Positions 43,895-54,601 are shown, counted from the first letter of the stretch. The stretch is DNA of 64,000 nucleotides from Brucella tritici (GCF_008932295.1 NZ_WBWA01000024.1:1-64000), one strand, 5' to 3'. Notes: a model not told the origin generated them from the sequence alone. Numbers and translations: made by a program.

Positions 43895-45720
43895 CCGGGT
43901 TCTCCTGTCCGCAATTCTTCAGCCGTCTGTTCGGTGATGATATCGCCATTACCGCTCTGCAATTGATAGAAGCGCGCATAGACGCCGTTCTGGATGGCGA
44001 TCAGATCGTCGTGACGGCCTTCTTCCACCACGCGACCGGCTTCCATCACCACGATGCGATCCGCATTGACCACCGTGGAAAGGCGATGCGCAATCACGAT
44101 TGTGGTGCGGTTCTGCATGATGCCTTCCAGCGCCTGCTGGACCCGCTTTTCCGATTCGTTGTCGAGCGCGGAAGTCGCCTCGTCGAGCAGGAGAACCGGC
44201 GCATTGCGCACGATGGCGCGGGCGATGGAAACGCGCTGTCGCTGGCCGCCGGAGAGTGTCACACCATTTTCGCCGACCGGTGTATCGTAGCCCTGTGGCT
44301 GCTGCAGGATAAACTCATGCGCATGGGCGAGCTTGGCCGCCTCGATGATTTCCTCGTCCGTCGCATCCGGGCGGCCATAGCGGATATTGTCGGCAATGGT
44401 GCCCTCAAACAGATAGGGCTGTTGCGAAACATAGGCGATGCCATGGCGCAGCGAGCGCTTCTTGACATGCGCAATATCCTGTCCGTCGAACAGTATCCTG
44501 CCGCTGTCGAGATCGTAGAAGCGCTGGACGAGATTGATGAGTGTCGACTTGCCTGCGCCCGAAGCGCCAACCACGGCGGTGGTTTCGCCCGCCTTGGCGA
44601 CGAAGCTGACGCCATGCAGGACCGGAGCGGTCTCGTTATAGGAGAAGTAAATGTCCTCGAAGCGGATTTCCCCGGGACCCGCTTTCAGCTCCACTGCGCT
44701 TGGAAGATCGCGCTGGCGCGGCTCTATATCCAGCACCTCATAGATCATGCGTGCATTGACGAGCGCCTTTTCCAGACCGACCTGAAGGCGGGCGAGGCGG
44801 CGAGCCGGATCGTAGGCCAGCAGCATTGCGGTGATGAAGGCAAAGGTTGCGCCGGGGGGCTGTTGTTCGAGAATTGCGCGATAGCCGCTATAGGCCAGCA
44901 CGCCCGCCACGGCGAAACCGGCCAGCATTTCTGAAATGGGCGTCGTGCGTTCGGAGACCTTGGCGATCTTGTTGCTGCGGCCTTCAGACTGGTCGATGAG
45001 CTTGCCGATCTTGGCGCGCAACTGATCTTCCATCGTAAAGGCTTTGACGATGGCAATGCCCTGAATCGATTCCTGCATCGCACCCAGCAGATGGGAGTTG
45101 AGATGCACGAGATCGCGGGTGACGGAGCGAATGCGACGCGAAATATAGGCAACGGCCAGAATGAGGGGCGGTCCGATGAGGAAAATCGCAACGGACAGTA
45201 TAGGGTCCATATAGAACATCGTGCCGACGAGACCGATAAGCGAAATGAGGTCGCGCGCGATCGACGAAATTGTCATGTTGAGAAGGTCGCGAATGCCGGA
45301 AACATTCTGGTTGATCTGCGCCGCCAGATGACCTGAACGCGTATCGTTGTAAAAATCGAGACCGAGCTTCATCAGATGGTCGAAAATGCGCTTCTGATAG
45401 CGCGCGACCAGATTGTTGCCGATCTTGGCAAGTTCGACAGCCTGTATGTAGCCGGAGAAGCCGCGCAGTATGAAGATGACCAGCAATGTGCCGCAAATGA
45501 CCCAGACCAGACCGAGATTCTGCTCGTAGAAGATCTTGTCGATCATCGGCTTCATCAGATAGGCCAGCGCGCCATTCGATCCGCCGACGATGAGCGATGC
45601 GAGGATGGCGATAATGTAGTTCTTCTTATATTCGCGGATGTTTTCCGACATCATGCGCCGGATTACGCGGGTGGCTTCGCCCGTATCGATCTTCTTGTTT
45701 TTCTTCTTGAATAGACTCAC
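43891..45720 (-). CDS. ABC exporter, MsbA-like (fused permease-ATPase)
   Basis: About 609 residues. An exporter-type membrane domain with six helices ([20 protein letters not shown] and others) occupies residues to about 330. The ATPase follows: Walker [10 protein letters not shown], signature [10 protein letters not shown], Walker [13 protein letters not shown], switch IAHRLSTV. Length and layout fit half-transporters that dimerise to flip lipids such as lipid A precursors; the exact cargo is unproven. GTG 45720 ([10 protein letters not shown]) is preferred; the longer frame to 45813 has no ribosome site. The stop codon overlaps the dapB start. Confidence 0.88.
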   Translation of the reverse strand: MSLFKKKNKKIDTGEATRVIRRMMSENIREYKKNYIIAILASLIVGGSNGALAYLMKPMIDKIFYEQNLGLVWVICGTLLVIFILRGFSGYIQAVELAKIGNNLVARYQKRIFDHLMKLGLDFYNDTRSGHLAAQINQNVSGIRDLLNMTISSIARDLISLIGLVGTMFYMDPILSVAIFLIGPPLILAVAYISRRIRSVTRDLVHLNSHLLGAMQESIQGIAIVKAFTMEDQLRAKIGKLIDQSEGRSNKIAKVSERTTPISEMLAGFAVAGVLAYSGYRAILEQQPPGATFAFITAMLLAYDPARRLARLQVGLEKALVNARMIYEVLDIEPRQRDLPSAVELKAGPGEIRFEDIYFSYNETAPVLHGVSFVAKAGETTAVVGASGAGKSTLINLVQRFYDLDSGRILFDGQDIAHVKKRSLRHGIAYVSQQPYLFEGTIADNIRYGRPDATDEEIIEAAKLAHAHEFILQQPQGYDTPVGENGVTLSGGQRQRVSIARAIVRNAPVLLLDEATSALDNESEKRVQQALEGIMQNRTTIVIAHRLSTVVNADRIVVMEAGRVVEEGRHDDLIAIQNGVYARFYQLQSGNGDIITEQTAEELRTGEPG

Positions 45721-45890
45721 GTGCAAAAGCGCTTTTTGTCTCTTAGCCCTCCGGCAGGCCCGGCGGCTATCGTTGAAAAATACGACTTCCCATACGGAAA
45801 CGCTGCACTGCAAAAGCCGTCGGCAATTTCAGTGCAGCGTTTCTATAACGTTATCCGTGCGGCTTGACCATCCTCAAGCTTTGTTGGTCA

Positions 45891-45990
45891 GAGCGGGATG
45901 TTTTTAAGCTGAACCATCATCCCGCTCTAAATTTTTGTTTGAGCATGATTTTACCCGAAAACGGGTTCCCACTTTTCGGAATCATGCTCC
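45891..45990. repeat. Composite RIME-like repeat (A plus B modules)
   Basis: A module AGAGCGGGATG / CATCCCGCTCT, T-rich linker, B module GCATGATT ... CCCGAAAACGGG / TTTTCGGAATCATGC. Its right edge overlaps the last codons of glk. Confidence 0.85.
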
Positions 45991-47022
45991 AATGCACCAG
46001 CGGCGCCCTTCGGTCGAGACTTCGAAACGGGCAGGGGCCTGTGCGAAGGCGGAAAGCCCGGAAAGGGCTGCAAGCTGGTGCGTGATCACGCGGACAGGAA
46101 TGTCACGCATGATGGCCTTGTGCGGGGCCTTGTCTTCGAAGGCTTCACGGAAAGCGCCTGCCTTTAGTGCGGAAAGGATGCGCTGCGGAATGCCACCCGA
46201 AAGATAGACGCCGCCATGAGCCATGAAGATCAGCGCCAGATCGCCCGCAAGGCGTCCGAGATAGGTGACGAACAGATGCAGGGTTTCTTCCGCCTGCGCA
46301 TTGCTTCTGTCGAGCCCGGCTGAGGTGATATCGGCGGGTGTCTCCAGCGTTGGTGTCACCTTGTCGGCGGCGCATATGGCGAGATAGAGATTGCGCAGGC
46401 CGCGCCCGCAAAGGATCTGTTCGCCTGCAACGCGGCCCTCGATGCGTTCGATATGCGGGAAGACCTGATAGTCGCGTTCGCTACGCGGACCGATATCGAT
46501 ATGGCCGCCTTCGCCCGGCACCGGCACCCATGCATGGCGTGTGCGCACAAGACCGGCCACGCCAAGCCCCGTGCCCGGCCCAAGCACGACGCGGGTGGCA
46601 ATCACTTCTTCCGGCTTGCCGCCGATCTGCTCCAGATGATCGCTGCCGAGAGACACAACGGCGAGTGCCTGCGCCTCGAAATCGTTCAGTACGGTCACAT
46701 CCTCGAAGCCGAGATCGGCGATCATCTTCTTCGGGCGCACGACCCAGTCGCAATTGGTGAGGTCGATCTCGTCACCGTCGACGGGACCGGCCACAGCGAG
46801 AATCGCAGAGCGCGGCCGGATCGAAGTGTGATCGAGAATGGCGTTCTGTATTGCCTCATCGATGGTTGCATAATCTGCCGTCTGGAGAACAGGAAACTCC
46901 TTCGGCTCGGCATTGGAATCCACCAGGATAGCAAAGCGGGCATTGGTGCCGCCGATATCGCCGACGAGTACCGGAAACCGGAAACTCTGTTCGGCCCACT
47001 CTATCTCTTTGTTTTCATGCAT
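45982..47022 (-). CDS. glk: Glucokinase
   Basis: A 346-residue Glk-type glucokinase that phosphorylates glucose with ATP. The phosphate loop is [15 protein letters not shown], the second phosphate motif is [15 protein letters not shown], and GHIDIGP carries the glucose-binding and zinc-like cluster of the family. The N-terminal MHENKEIEW before AEQSF differs from what I recall of Brucella glucokinase and is encoded by a palindromic repeat (47000-47062). ATG 47022 is the only reasonable start; a TTG 12 nt earlier is also inside the repeat. It follows mgsA at a distance of 222 bp. Confidence 0.94.
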   Translation of the reverse strand: MHENKEIEWAEQSFRFPVLVGDIGGTNARFAILVDSNAEPKEFPVLQTADYATIDEAIQNAILDHTSIRPRSAILAVAGPVDGDEIDLTNCDWVVRPKKMIADLGFEDVTVLNDFEAQALAVVSLGSDHLEQIGGKPEEVIATRVVLGPGTGLGVAGLVRTRHAWVPVPGEGGHIDIGPRSERDYQVFPHIERIEGRVAGEQILCGRGLRNLYLAICAADKVTPTLETPADITSAGLDRSNAQAEETLHLFVTYLGRLAGDLALIFMAHGGVYLSGGIPQRILSALKAGAFREAFEDKAPHKAIMRDIPVRVITHQLAALSGLSAFAQAPARFEVSTEGRRWCIGA

Positions 47023-47062
47023 GTCTTTGTCCAAAACCGGTTCCCATTTTTGGGAGACATGC
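47019..47062. repeat. RIME-like B module overlapping the glk start
   Basis: GCATGTCTTTGTCC ... AAAACCGG / CCATTTTTGGGAGACATGC. It is nearly identical to the B part of the copy at 41671-41768, including the flanking ATAGAG-type sequence on the glk side. Confidence 0.85.
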
Positions 47063-47145
47063 TGTAGTCGCCAGCATGTCCTCTCCCTGGTTATGTCTTC
47101 CGCCCGCAGTGGTCTTCCGCGGGCGAGCCTGTCTTGTGCAGGATT

Positions 47146-47247
47146 AGAGCGCGTTTCGATCTGATTGGATCAGATCGGCGCTCTAATCATTTGTTTTTAC
47201 GCGCATCATTTCCGAAAACCGTTTCACACTTTTCGGGATGCGCTCTA
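47146..47247. repeat. Composite RIME-like repeat (A plus B modules)
   Basis: A module AGAGCGCGTTTCGATCTGAT / ATCAGATCGGCGCTCT, T-rich linker, B module GCGCATC ... TCCGAAAACCG / CTTTTCGGGATGCGC. The end of the copy supplies the TAG stop of mgsA. Confidence 0.85.
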
Positions 47248-47622
47248 ATCAAGCGCCTTGATCAGCTTTTCCGCTGTCGCGCGATTGAGCGCCATTGGAA
47301 TATCATAGACGCTGCCGAGGCGTGTCAGCGCCTTCACATCGACATCGTGCGGAAGCGGGGACAGCGGGTCGATGAAGAAGATGAGCACTTCCACCGTGCC
47401 TTCCGCGATCATTGCGCCGATCTGCTGGTCTCCGCCGAGTGGCCCGCTTTTCACACGCTGAATGCTGAGTGAAGGGCAGGCATCCAGAATGAGACCGCCG
47501 GTCGTGCCCGTCGCCACGATGTCATAGCGGGCCAACGCCTGCTCATGCGCTTTTGCGAAGGCGACCATGTCATCCTTCTTCTGGTCATGGGCGATCAATG
47601 CGATGCGCAGGCGTTCCGTCAT
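47245..47622 (-). CDS. mgsA: Methylglyoxal synthase
   Basis: A 125-residue Mgs[15 protein letters not shown] (start of the fold), [10 protein letters not shown] (phosphate binding), [12 protein letters not shown] and [18 protein letters not shown] are the family blocks, including the catalytic aspartates and histidine. It converts dihydroxyacetone phosphate to methylglyoxal and phosphate, a bypass when sugar phosphates accumulate. It is upstream of glk on the same strand, though a long repeat lies between them. Confidence 0.95.
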   Translation of the reverse strand: MTERLRIALIAHDQKKDDMVAFAKAHEQALARYDIVATGTTGGLILDACPSLSIQRVKSGPLGGDQQIGAMIAEGTVEVLIFFIDPLSPLPHDVDVKALTRLGSVYDIPMALNRATAEKLIKALD

Positions 47623-47658
47623 GAATGAGCAACCTTACGAGTTGATAACCTTGTCATT

Positions 47659-47764
47659 AGAGCATTTCCAGCAAAAGTGTGTAACGGTTTTGCGTGAGGA
47701 AATGCGATGAAACAAAGAGCCGGAGCGGTTCCAGCGGTTCTGTTCAAACAGGAACCGCTCCGGC
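47659..47764. repeat. Composite RIME-like repeat (B plus A modules, reverse order)
   Basis: GCATTTCC ... AAAAGTGTGTAACGGTTTT ... GGAAATGC, then a linker and GCCGGAGCGGTTCC / GGAACCGCTCCGGC. Confidence 0.8.
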
Positions 47765-47824
47765 ATTCTAAATCGTTTTAAACCTATAGCGAAGTGCCAA
47801 AGACCTGAAAAGCGCTAAAAGCCT

Positions 47825-48757
47825 CTACTGCACGCCGTAGGTGACATCTGCGACCGAATTTGGCGCAGGACCGTTGAGGACGGCAGCGCAAGCCTTGGGC
47901 AGATCGGACACCATCACCGGGCGCGGTTTTTTCGGTGGTTCCTTTGAAGGCTTTGCAGGCTTCCATGGCTCGTCGGTGAACCACCAGGCAAGCGACTTGT
48001 CACAACCGTCGCCAGCAGCCACTTTCGGCTGCGGCTTGCATTGGGGCGAACCGGGCTGGCAGGTCAGGCGCACATGGAAATGGTAGAAGTGACCCCAATA
48101 GGGGCGAACCTTGCCGAGCCAGCTTCTATCACCTGTCACTGTGTCGCAAAGCTGCTTCTTGATGCCCGGATGCACGAAGATGCGCTCGACTTCCGGATAG
48201 CTTGCGGCATGTCTGATGAGAGCCGTGCGGGCAGGGGTCCATTTCTTCGGGTCCACGTAAAGCGAATCCGGTTTCAGCATCGAAACGGCTGATACGCTTT
48301 CGCGTTCGGCGTCGCTAAACCGTTTTTTCGGCATGGGCGTCAGCCAGATGTCGGCATCGAGGCCGACCTGATGCGAGGCGTGGCCGGTCAGCATCGGGCC
48401 GCCACGCGGCTGCGAGATGTCACCGACGAGCAGGCCGGGCCAGCCATCCTTTGCCGCGTCGCGGGACAGTTTTTCCAGAAGGCCGATCATGCGCGGATGG
48501 CCCCAGCGACGGTTGCGCGAAAGGCGCATGACTTGCCAGTTGGGTCCGTCCGTCGGCAGTGCCACAGCACCGGCGAGGCATCCCTTGGCATAAAAGCCGA
48601 TGGATTGCGGCTGCTGTGCCAGCACGGGAAGTGCTTCGCCACCGAATGCCTGTTTGGCGGGCATGTCTTCTGCCATGGCCATTGGCACGAAATCGGGCGC
48701 GATCATAGCTGTCAGCGAGGCTGCGAGAACGATCTTCTTCAATCTGTTTGCGATCAT
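47825..48757 (-). CDS. mepA: Penicillin-insensitive murein endopeptidase
   Basis: A 310-residue LAS-type metallopeptidase (family M74). A signal peptide precedes residue 30 (cleavage likely after AMA). Zinc ligands lie in GHASHQVGLDADIWLTP and in FYHFHVRLTC. Conserved cysteines (in KGCLAGA, LCDTVTGD, CQPGSPQC) form the family disulfides. It cuts D-Ala-meso-DAP cross-links in peptidoglycan in the periplasm. ATG 48757 is preferred over the upstream frame because the signal peptide then starts MIANRLKKI. The C terminus has a proline/lysine-rich tail. Confidence 0.93.
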   Translation of the reverse strand: MIANRLKKIVLAASLTAMIAPDFVPMAMAEDMPAKQAFGGEALPVLAQQPQSIGFYAKGCLAGAVALPTDGPNWQVMRLSRNRRWGHPRMIGLLEKLSRDAAKDGWPGLLVGDISQPRGGPMLTGHASHQVGLDADIWLTPMPKKRFSDAERESVSAVSMLKPDSLYVDPKKWTPARTALIRHAASYPEVERIFVHPGIKKQLCDTVTGDRSWLGKVRPYWGHFYHFHVRLTCQPGSPQCKPQPKVAAGDGCDKSLAWWFTDEPWKPAKPSKEPPKKPRPVMVSDLPKACAAVLNGPAPNSVADVTYGVQ

Positions 48758-48782
48758 GGGGCAATTCCATGTTTTGCCTACA

Positions 48783-48885
48783 GCATCGGCCCGAAAATCG
48801 ATCACGATTTTCGGAAAGTACGATGCGTAGTTTCTATCGGTTAGAGCGTCCTTGTGTAGCGTCCATTTGGACGCACGGCGCTCTA
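48783..48885. repeat. Composite RIME-like repeat (B plus A modules, reverse order)
   Basis: GCATCGGCCCGAAAATCG / CGATTTTCGG...CGATGC, a short linker, then TAGAGCGTCC ... GCGTCC / GGACGC ... GCGCTCTA. Confidence 0.8.
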
Positions 48886-48991
48886 GGGGCTGCGGCTGCG
48901 AATCAAGGCAACCGAATTGCGGGCATTATGCTGTGTCAACGGCAGGGCTTCAATGGCGGTCGACAGTTTGTGCTGCCGGCCGCCATTTCCC

Positions 48992-50185
48992 TCAGTTCTT
49001 TCGTAGCCTCACGAGCATGGCCAGAACCAGCAATGGCATGAATGTGCAGAAAGCGATCAATGGCCAGGCAGTATCGCCCGGCAGGAAAATGACCAGTGCG
49101 GTTCCTGCGAGACTGACGATCAGGCTTTGAATGCAGAAATAGACTGCGACCGCCATGCCTGCATTGTCATCAAAGGCTGCAAGCGCTCCATTTGCCGTCA
49201 TCGATGCGGTGAAAACAATCCCGACAGCAGCAAGCCACATCGGGACGATGAGGCTTGTGAACGATGGTTGTAGTAGTTTCTCACCGGCCAGAAGCAGGAG
49301 CGCGCTGGCAAGGAGCACGGCCATGCCAAGAGCCACGCTTTTACGGGCACCCCATTTCTGCGTATGGCGTGGCAGGATGCGCGTGGCGGCGATCATGACG
49401 ATGGCAACGCTTGCGAAGGCGAGACTGAAGCCGGTTTCCCGGAAGCCGCCGCGTTCGATCAGAATGCGCGGTGCGGTGGAAAAGAACACGAAGAACGTGC
49501 CCATCGCCGTCGCAAAACCGAGCGTATAGGTCCAGAAGGGAAAATCCTTCATGATCCGCCCCAGACCGCCTGTGCCTGGCGCGCTGCCGGTCGGTCGTGT
49601 CTCGTGCCAGTGGCGCAAGGCGCGCCATGTTGCGACAAGACTGAAAACGCCAAGCAATGCGAAGATTGTCCGCCATCCGAAACCTTTTGCAATCAGGGCG
49701 CCTGCAATCGGCCCAAGCGCAGGGACGAAGGAAAGCATGGCACTGAAAAGGCCGTAGATCGTCGCGCCTTCGGGACGCTTCGCATAGACGTCGCGGACCG
49801 TTGCGAAAGTGGCGACAAGTGCTGCCGAGGCACCCGTTGCCTGTACGAAACGAAGCAACACGAAAACGGTGGCATTGTCGGTAATCGCCAGAGCGAAGGA
49901 CGAAAGGGCGAACACCAGTCCACCGCCAAGCAGGATGGGCCTGCGTCCGAAACGGTCGGACAACGGGCCGAAAAGAAGCTGCCCGACACCCAGCATCACC
50001 ATGTAGAGGCTGAGCGTTAGCTGCACCATGGCGGGTGTCGTTTGCAGGATCGCGGGCATGGACGGTACGACCGGCAGGTAGATGTCCATGGCCAGCGAGG
50101 CGAGAATGTCGAAGGGAGCCATCAACGCGAGCGCAAATGGCAGGGAATAACTCCAGCGTGGAGTTTGTTTGTTATCAAAAGGCAT
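48992..50185 (-). CDS. Bcr/CflA-type MFS drug transporter
   Basis: A 397-residue drug:H+ antiporter-1 protein with 12 hydrophobic segments. The Bcr/CflA N-terminal pattern is clear: SLAMDIYLPVVPSMPAIL, then SLYMVMLGVGQLLFGPLSDR and FGRRPILLGG (loop 2-3 motif A). These pumps export bicyclomycin, chloramphenicol or sulfonamides; the real substrate here is unknown. It is a single gene with a repeat on either side. Confidence 0.9.
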   Translation of the reverse strand: MPFDNKQTPRWSYSLPFALALMAPFDILASLAMDIYLPVVPSMPAILQTTPAMVQLTLSLYMVMLGVGQLLFGPLSDRFGRRPILLGGGLVFALSSFALAITDNATVFVLLRFVQATGASAALVATFATVRDVYAKRPEGATIYGLFSAMLSFVPALGPIAGALIAKGFGWRTIFALLGVFSLVATWRALRHWHETRPTGSAPGTGGLGRIMKDFPFWTYTLGFATAMGTFFVFFSTAPRILIERGGFRETGFSLAFASVAIVMIAATRILPRHTQKWGARKSVALGMAVLLASALLLLAGEKLLQPSFTSLIVPMWLAAVGIVFTASMTANGALAAFDDNAGMAVAVYFCIQSLIVSLAGTALVIFLPGDTAWPLIAFCTFMPLLVLAMLVRLRKN

Positions 50186-50239
50186 GACGAAGTATCCGCT
50201 CGAGAAAGAATTCGGGCGGCGATCTGCCTTCTTTAAAAC

Positions 50240-50282
50240 GCGCGTCTCATCCGAAAACCGTCACACGCTTTTCGGGATGCGC
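50240..50282. repeat. RIME-like palindromic repeat, B module
   Basis: GCGCGTC ... TCCGAAAACCG / GCTTTTCGGGATGCGC upstream of the Bcr-type gene. Confidence 0.75.
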
Positions 50283-50420
50283 TTTAAGGGGAATTGGTCC
50301 GGGGCAGATGCCGCAACAGGTCGGAAAGGCTGTTGCGGCTTATCTGGTTGCGAGTTCGGTGCTACTCATTCTGTGTTGTCCCGGTTCGATTGCAGACCTG
50401 CTTTTAGCATTGGCGCGACT

Positions 50421-51290
50421 TCAGCGCCAGCTATCGTCGCGCCACATGGCCGAGAAGGCCGCTTTGTAGTCCGGATAGACGAATTCGTAGCCGAGATCCC
50501 TGATATGCTGGTTGGAGACACGCTTGTTCTCGCCATAGAAGGAACGCGCCATCGGCGTCATGTCGGCTTCCGCGAAGGGGACTTCCGGCGGCGGCGTCAC
50601 GCCCATCAGTTCGGCTGCGTAGGTGACGACATCCTGCGGCGGGCTTGGTTCATTGTCGGTGATATTGAAGATGCCGCCCGTGTTGGTTCCCGCCAGAAAG
50701 CGCAGGCTACCGGCAATGTCATCGACATGGATACGGTTGAAGACCTGATTGTCCTTGATGATGCGTCTTGCAGTGCCGCGCTCAAGATTGACGAAGGCAT
50801 TGCGGCCCGGCCCGTAAATGCCGGAAAGGCGCGAGATTGCGAGCGGCGTTCCGTGCCGTTCGCTCAATTGTCCCCATGCCTCTTCGGCTTCAACGCGCTC
50901 CAGACTGCGTCGGGATGCAGGCTTGCAGGGAGCAGTCTCATCCACCCATTGGCCCTGATGGTCGCCATAGACGCCGACCGTCGACAGATAGCCGATCCAG
51001 CGAATGGTATTGTCGGGACGGCGAAGCGCTTCTTCAACAACGGCGACCGCCGGATCGCCGCTTTCGCCGGGAGAGATTGAAACAACCACATGGGTCGATT
51101 GGGCAAGCCGGTCCAGAAGATCGGGCGAGGGCGTTTCACCGTCAAAGAGCATCGGCTTTATGCCTGCCTTTTCCAGGAACGGGAATTTCTGCTCGTGCCG
51201 CGTTGTCCCGTCGATGCGTTCCGCCTCACCTGTCATCCTTTGAGCAAAGGCCTGGGCAGAATAACCGGCTCCGAACAGAAAAACGCGCAT
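50421..51290 (-). CDS. NAD(P)-binding epimerase/SDR-type protein (YeeZ-like)
   Basis: A 289-residue atypical extended SDR. MRVFLFGAGYSAQAFAQRM is the dinucleotide motif of the YeeZ/YwnB-type group; YLSTVGVYGDHQGQWVDE and SRLSGIYGPGRNAFVNL follow. The usual YxxxK catalytic pair is not evident, as in related proteins, so its reaction is unknown. It starts 1 bp after the queG stop and is therefore the third gene of the fzlA-queG unit. Confidence 0.8.
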   Translation of the reverse strand: MRVFLFGAGYSAQAFAQRMTGEAERIDGTTRHEQKFPFLEKAGIKPMLFDGETPSPDLLDRLAQSTHVVVSISPGESGDPAVAVVEEALRRPDNTIRWIGYLSTVGVYGDHQGQWVDETAPCKPASRRSLERVEAEEAWGQLSERHGTPLAISRLSGIYGPGRNAFVNLERGTARRIIKDNQVFNRIHVDDIAGSLRFLAGTNTGGIFNITDNEPSPPQDVVTYAAELMGVTPPPEVPFAEADMTPMARSFYGENKRVSNQHIRDLGYEFVYPDYKAAFSAMWRDDSWR

Positions 51291-51291
51291 A

Positions 51292-52437
51292 TCAGACTAT
51301 CTCCGTATTCCACTCTGTCCGTACCGTAGCATCCTCTTCAGATGAGGCCAGACGTTTCTGCATTTCAGCCACACGGTCGGGATTGGCCAATTGCTTCAAG
51401 GCCCATATAGCCGCGCCGCGCACGACCGGCGCTTCGTCTTCCAGCAGTCGTTCGACATCTGGCAGAAGAGCTTCATCACCGGAATTACCGGCGGCGATCA
51501 GCACATTGCGGAGGAAGCGGTCACGCCCGATGCGCTTCACCGGGGAGCCGGAAAAGAGCGTGCGGAACGCGGGATCATCCAGTATCAGCAGATCGGCCAG
51601 ACGCGGCGCTTTCAGGTCCTCGCGGGCTTTCAGCTTCATTTCGCTGGTCGCTTGCGCAAACTTGTTCCAAGGGCAGACGGAAAGGCAATCGTCGCAGCCA
51701 TAGATGCGGTTGCCCATGACTTTACGGAATTCGTGCGGGATCGGCCCCTTGTTCTCGATGGTGAGATAGGAAATGCAGCGCCTTGCGTCGATGCGATAAG
51801 GCGAGGGGAAAGCCTTGGTCGGACAAGCATCGAGACAGGCGCGGCAGGAGCCGCAATGGTCGCGTTCAGGCGCGTCTGGCGGAATTTCCGCCGTTGTGAA
51901 GATGGAGCCGAGGAACAGCCACGAGCCAAGCTCGCGGCTCACCAGATTGGTGTGCTTGCCCTGCCAGCCGAGCCCTGCGGCCTCAGCCAGCGGCTTTTCC
52001 ATAACGGGTGCGGTGTCGACGAAAACCTTGACGTCCTGTCCGGCGCGCGCGGCAAAACGGCTCGCCACGTGCTTGAGCTTGCCCTTGATGATGTCATGAT
52101 AGTCGCGGTTTTGTGCATAGACCGAGATTGCCGCGCGGTCCCGCTTTTCCAGAATGGCAAGCGGATTGGCATCCGGCCCGTAATTCATCGCCAGCATCAT
52201 GATGGAGCGGACTTCCGGCCACAGCACGCTTGGATCGCTGCGGCGCGCCTCGGTTTCCTCCATCCATTCCATGTCGGCATGGTGGCCATCGGCAATATAT
52301 TGGCGCAACCGTTCAGGCGCTTGCGGAATTGCATCCGGCGTTGTGAAGGCGACGGCATCGAAACCAACCGCCTTCGCCTCTTCAATCAGGAAGCGCTTCA
52401 GCTTGTCTGTCTTCAAACTAGAAGTCGAGGTCGCCAT
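51292..52437 (-). CDS. queG: Epoxyqueuosine reductase
   Basis: A 381-residue enzyme of the QueG family. The cobalamin-binding N-terminal domain is followed by two [4Fe-4S] cluster motifs, [13 protein letters not shown] (with a third-position cysteine set) and [13 protein letters not shown], then HEAT-like repeats at the C terminus ([20 protein letters not shown]). It reduces epoxyqueuosine to queuosine at position 34 of tRNAs. ATG 52437 lies within the 3' end of the GST gene (20-nt overlap), showing coupling. Confidence 0.95.
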   Translation of the reverse strand: MATSTSSLKTDKLKRFLIEEAKAVGFDAVAFTTPDAIPQAPERLRQYIADGHHADMEWMEETEARRSDPSVLWPEVRSIMMLAMNYGPDANPLAILEKRDRAAISVYAQNRDYHDIIKGKLKHVASRFAARAGQDVKVFVDTAPVMEKPLAEAAGLGWQGKHTNLVSRELGSWLFLGSIFTTAEIPPDAPERDHCGSCRACLDACPTKAFPSPYRIDARRCISYLTIENKGPIPHEFRKVMGNRIYGCDDCLSVCPWNKFAQATSEMKLKAREDLKAPRLADLLILDDPAFRTLFSGSPVKRIGRDRFLRNVLIAAGNSGDEALLPDVERLLEDEAPVVRGAAIWALKQLANPDRVAEMQKRLASSEEDATVRTEWNTEIV

Positions 52438-53110
52438 AATGGGCCACCGGGGCAAGGCCGCGCACGCGGTCAGAAAGCAATGGGCGGAAAGCCGGGCGCG
52501 ATTTCATGCGTGCATACCAGTCACGCGCCGCTTTGGTCTCGCCCCATTCGATTTCGCCGAGATAGTCCAGCACGGAAATGCATGCTGCAGCAGCCATGTC
52601 GGCATAGCTTGGATGCGCACCGCCAAGCCAGTCGCGGGTTGCGGCCAGCCAGTCGATATATTTCATGTGCTGGCGGATATTGGTGCGGGCGGCACGGATA
52701 GCGGTCGAATCCGGCGCGCTGCCGCCCATTTCGGCGGCCATTTGCAATTTGAACACACGTTCGCGGGCGATGTGACGGGTCACTTCATTTTCGAATTTCA
52801 GCAGGAACCAGTCAACGAGGCGGCGCACTTCGGCGCGCTCCATCGGGCTTTCCGGCAAAAGTCGGCGGCTGCGTTTCAAGGCGCCACGCGTTTCGTCCAG
52901 GTATTCGGCAATCACCGTCGCGCCGACGACCGGAAGGTCGTTTTCAGCCAGAAGAACAGGCAGGGTGCCCGCCGGGTTCAATGCCAGAAATTCCTTGCGG
53001 CGCGACCACGGTCGTTCCTCGATCAACTCTGCTTCAACGCCATACTCGCCGAGGATGAGCCGCACATAGCGCGAACCCGAAGACATGGGATGATGAAAAA
53101 GCGTAAGCAT
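52418..53110 (-). CDS. fzlA: GST-fold protein, probably FtsZ-localised FzlA
   Basis: A 230-residue GST-like protein. It has a thioredoxin-like start ([20 protein letters not shown]), [10 protein letters not shown] and a helical C-terminal domain, and it ends in the conserved tail [11 protein letters not shown]. That tail and the length match the alphaproteobacterial FzlA group, a GST homologue that binds FtsZ and controls constriction without needing glutathione catalysis. Typical GST catalytic Tyr/Ser/Cys in the first helix is not obvious. The symbol is an inference from memory. It heads the fzlA-queG-SDR unit and is divergent from uppP. Confidence 0.7.
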   Translation of the reverse strand: MLTLFHHPMSSGSRYVRLILGEYGVEAELIEERPWSRRKEFLALNPAGTLPVLLAENDLPVVGATVIAEYLDETRGALKRSRRLLPESPMERAEVRRLVDWFLLKFENEVTRHIARERVFKLQMAAEMGGSAPDSTAIRAARTNIRQHMKYIDWLAATRDWLGGAHPSYADMAAAACISVLDYLGEIEWGETKAARDWYARMKSRPAFRPLLSDRVRGLAPVAHYGDLDF

Positions 53111-53352
53111 GATCGACGCGATACTCTCGACTGAAGCTTGAATTGAACGTCCGGAGATAGCACGGCGGCTGGCGTTTGCTCATGCAGCAGGCTATTCCTG
53201 CTACCGAGCGATTCGACGCCGCCTCAACGGAATATAAAGTCTATAAGGGCTATGTCTGCGTGAGACAAGCAATCGCTGGAAGTGCCCGTTTTAGTCGCCA
53301 CAGCCGCTAATGCGAGCCGGTTCAGATGCCATCATCGTGCCAACCATTCTAA

Positions 53353-54171
<819 letters not shown>

Positions 54172-54182
54172 ACAAGGATGAC

Positions 54183-54213
54183 AGGGCGCAGAAACACTGC
54201 GCCCTGCTTTTTT
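54183..54213 (+). terminator. Terminator of uppP
   Basis: AGGGCGCAG / CTGCGCCCT with a 5-nt loop and a T-run. It ends where the convergent small gene stops. Confidence 0.9.
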
Positions 54214-54413
54214 CAATGTGCATTTGGATTAGGGGCAGGTGCGCCGATATAGCATTTTTCAAAGGGCCAGAAACCTTGACCCCAAGTGTCTATAACGCAT
54301 TTGACGTGACAATATGCTGGCAGCGGTGTCTGCAACATGCAGGCAGAACTGGCCTGGATGCTTCCTGCAAGTAAAGCAGATGCAAGAGCGATCTTCATAA
54401 TCGTACTATTCAT
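54213..54413 (-). CDS. Small secreted cysteine-containing protein of unknown function
   Basis: 66 residues from ATG 54413. MNSTIMKIALASALLAGSIQ is a clear signal peptide (cleavage near ASSA). The mature part has four cysteines in the pattern C...CHVKC...C (CMLQTPLPAYCHVKCVIDTW, then GQGFWPFEKC) and ends in a proline/asparagine tail. Two disulfides are likely. I do not recognise a family. GGAG lies 8 nt before the start. The gene and its flank (54400-54560) are AT-richer than neighbours, a hint of acquisition. It is convergent with uppP. Confidence 0.7.
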   Translation of the reverse strand: MNSTIMKIALASALLAGSIQASSACMLQTPLPAYCHVKCVIDTWGQGFWPFEKCYIGAPAPNPNAH

Positions 54414-54601
54414 GATTATTTCTCCAATATTAAATTCCAAAAAAATTGAATAATAAGAAATAAAACTTGATAATTTTACTTGATCGTCAAATCTCCCTTC
54501 ATTCATGAAGCGAGATTGCGCCTAATCTTTCAGTTTGGAAATACCAATAGATTGCAGAGTACTATCATTTAAATATAAGGTGCATGCTTCTATATAAAAA
54601 A

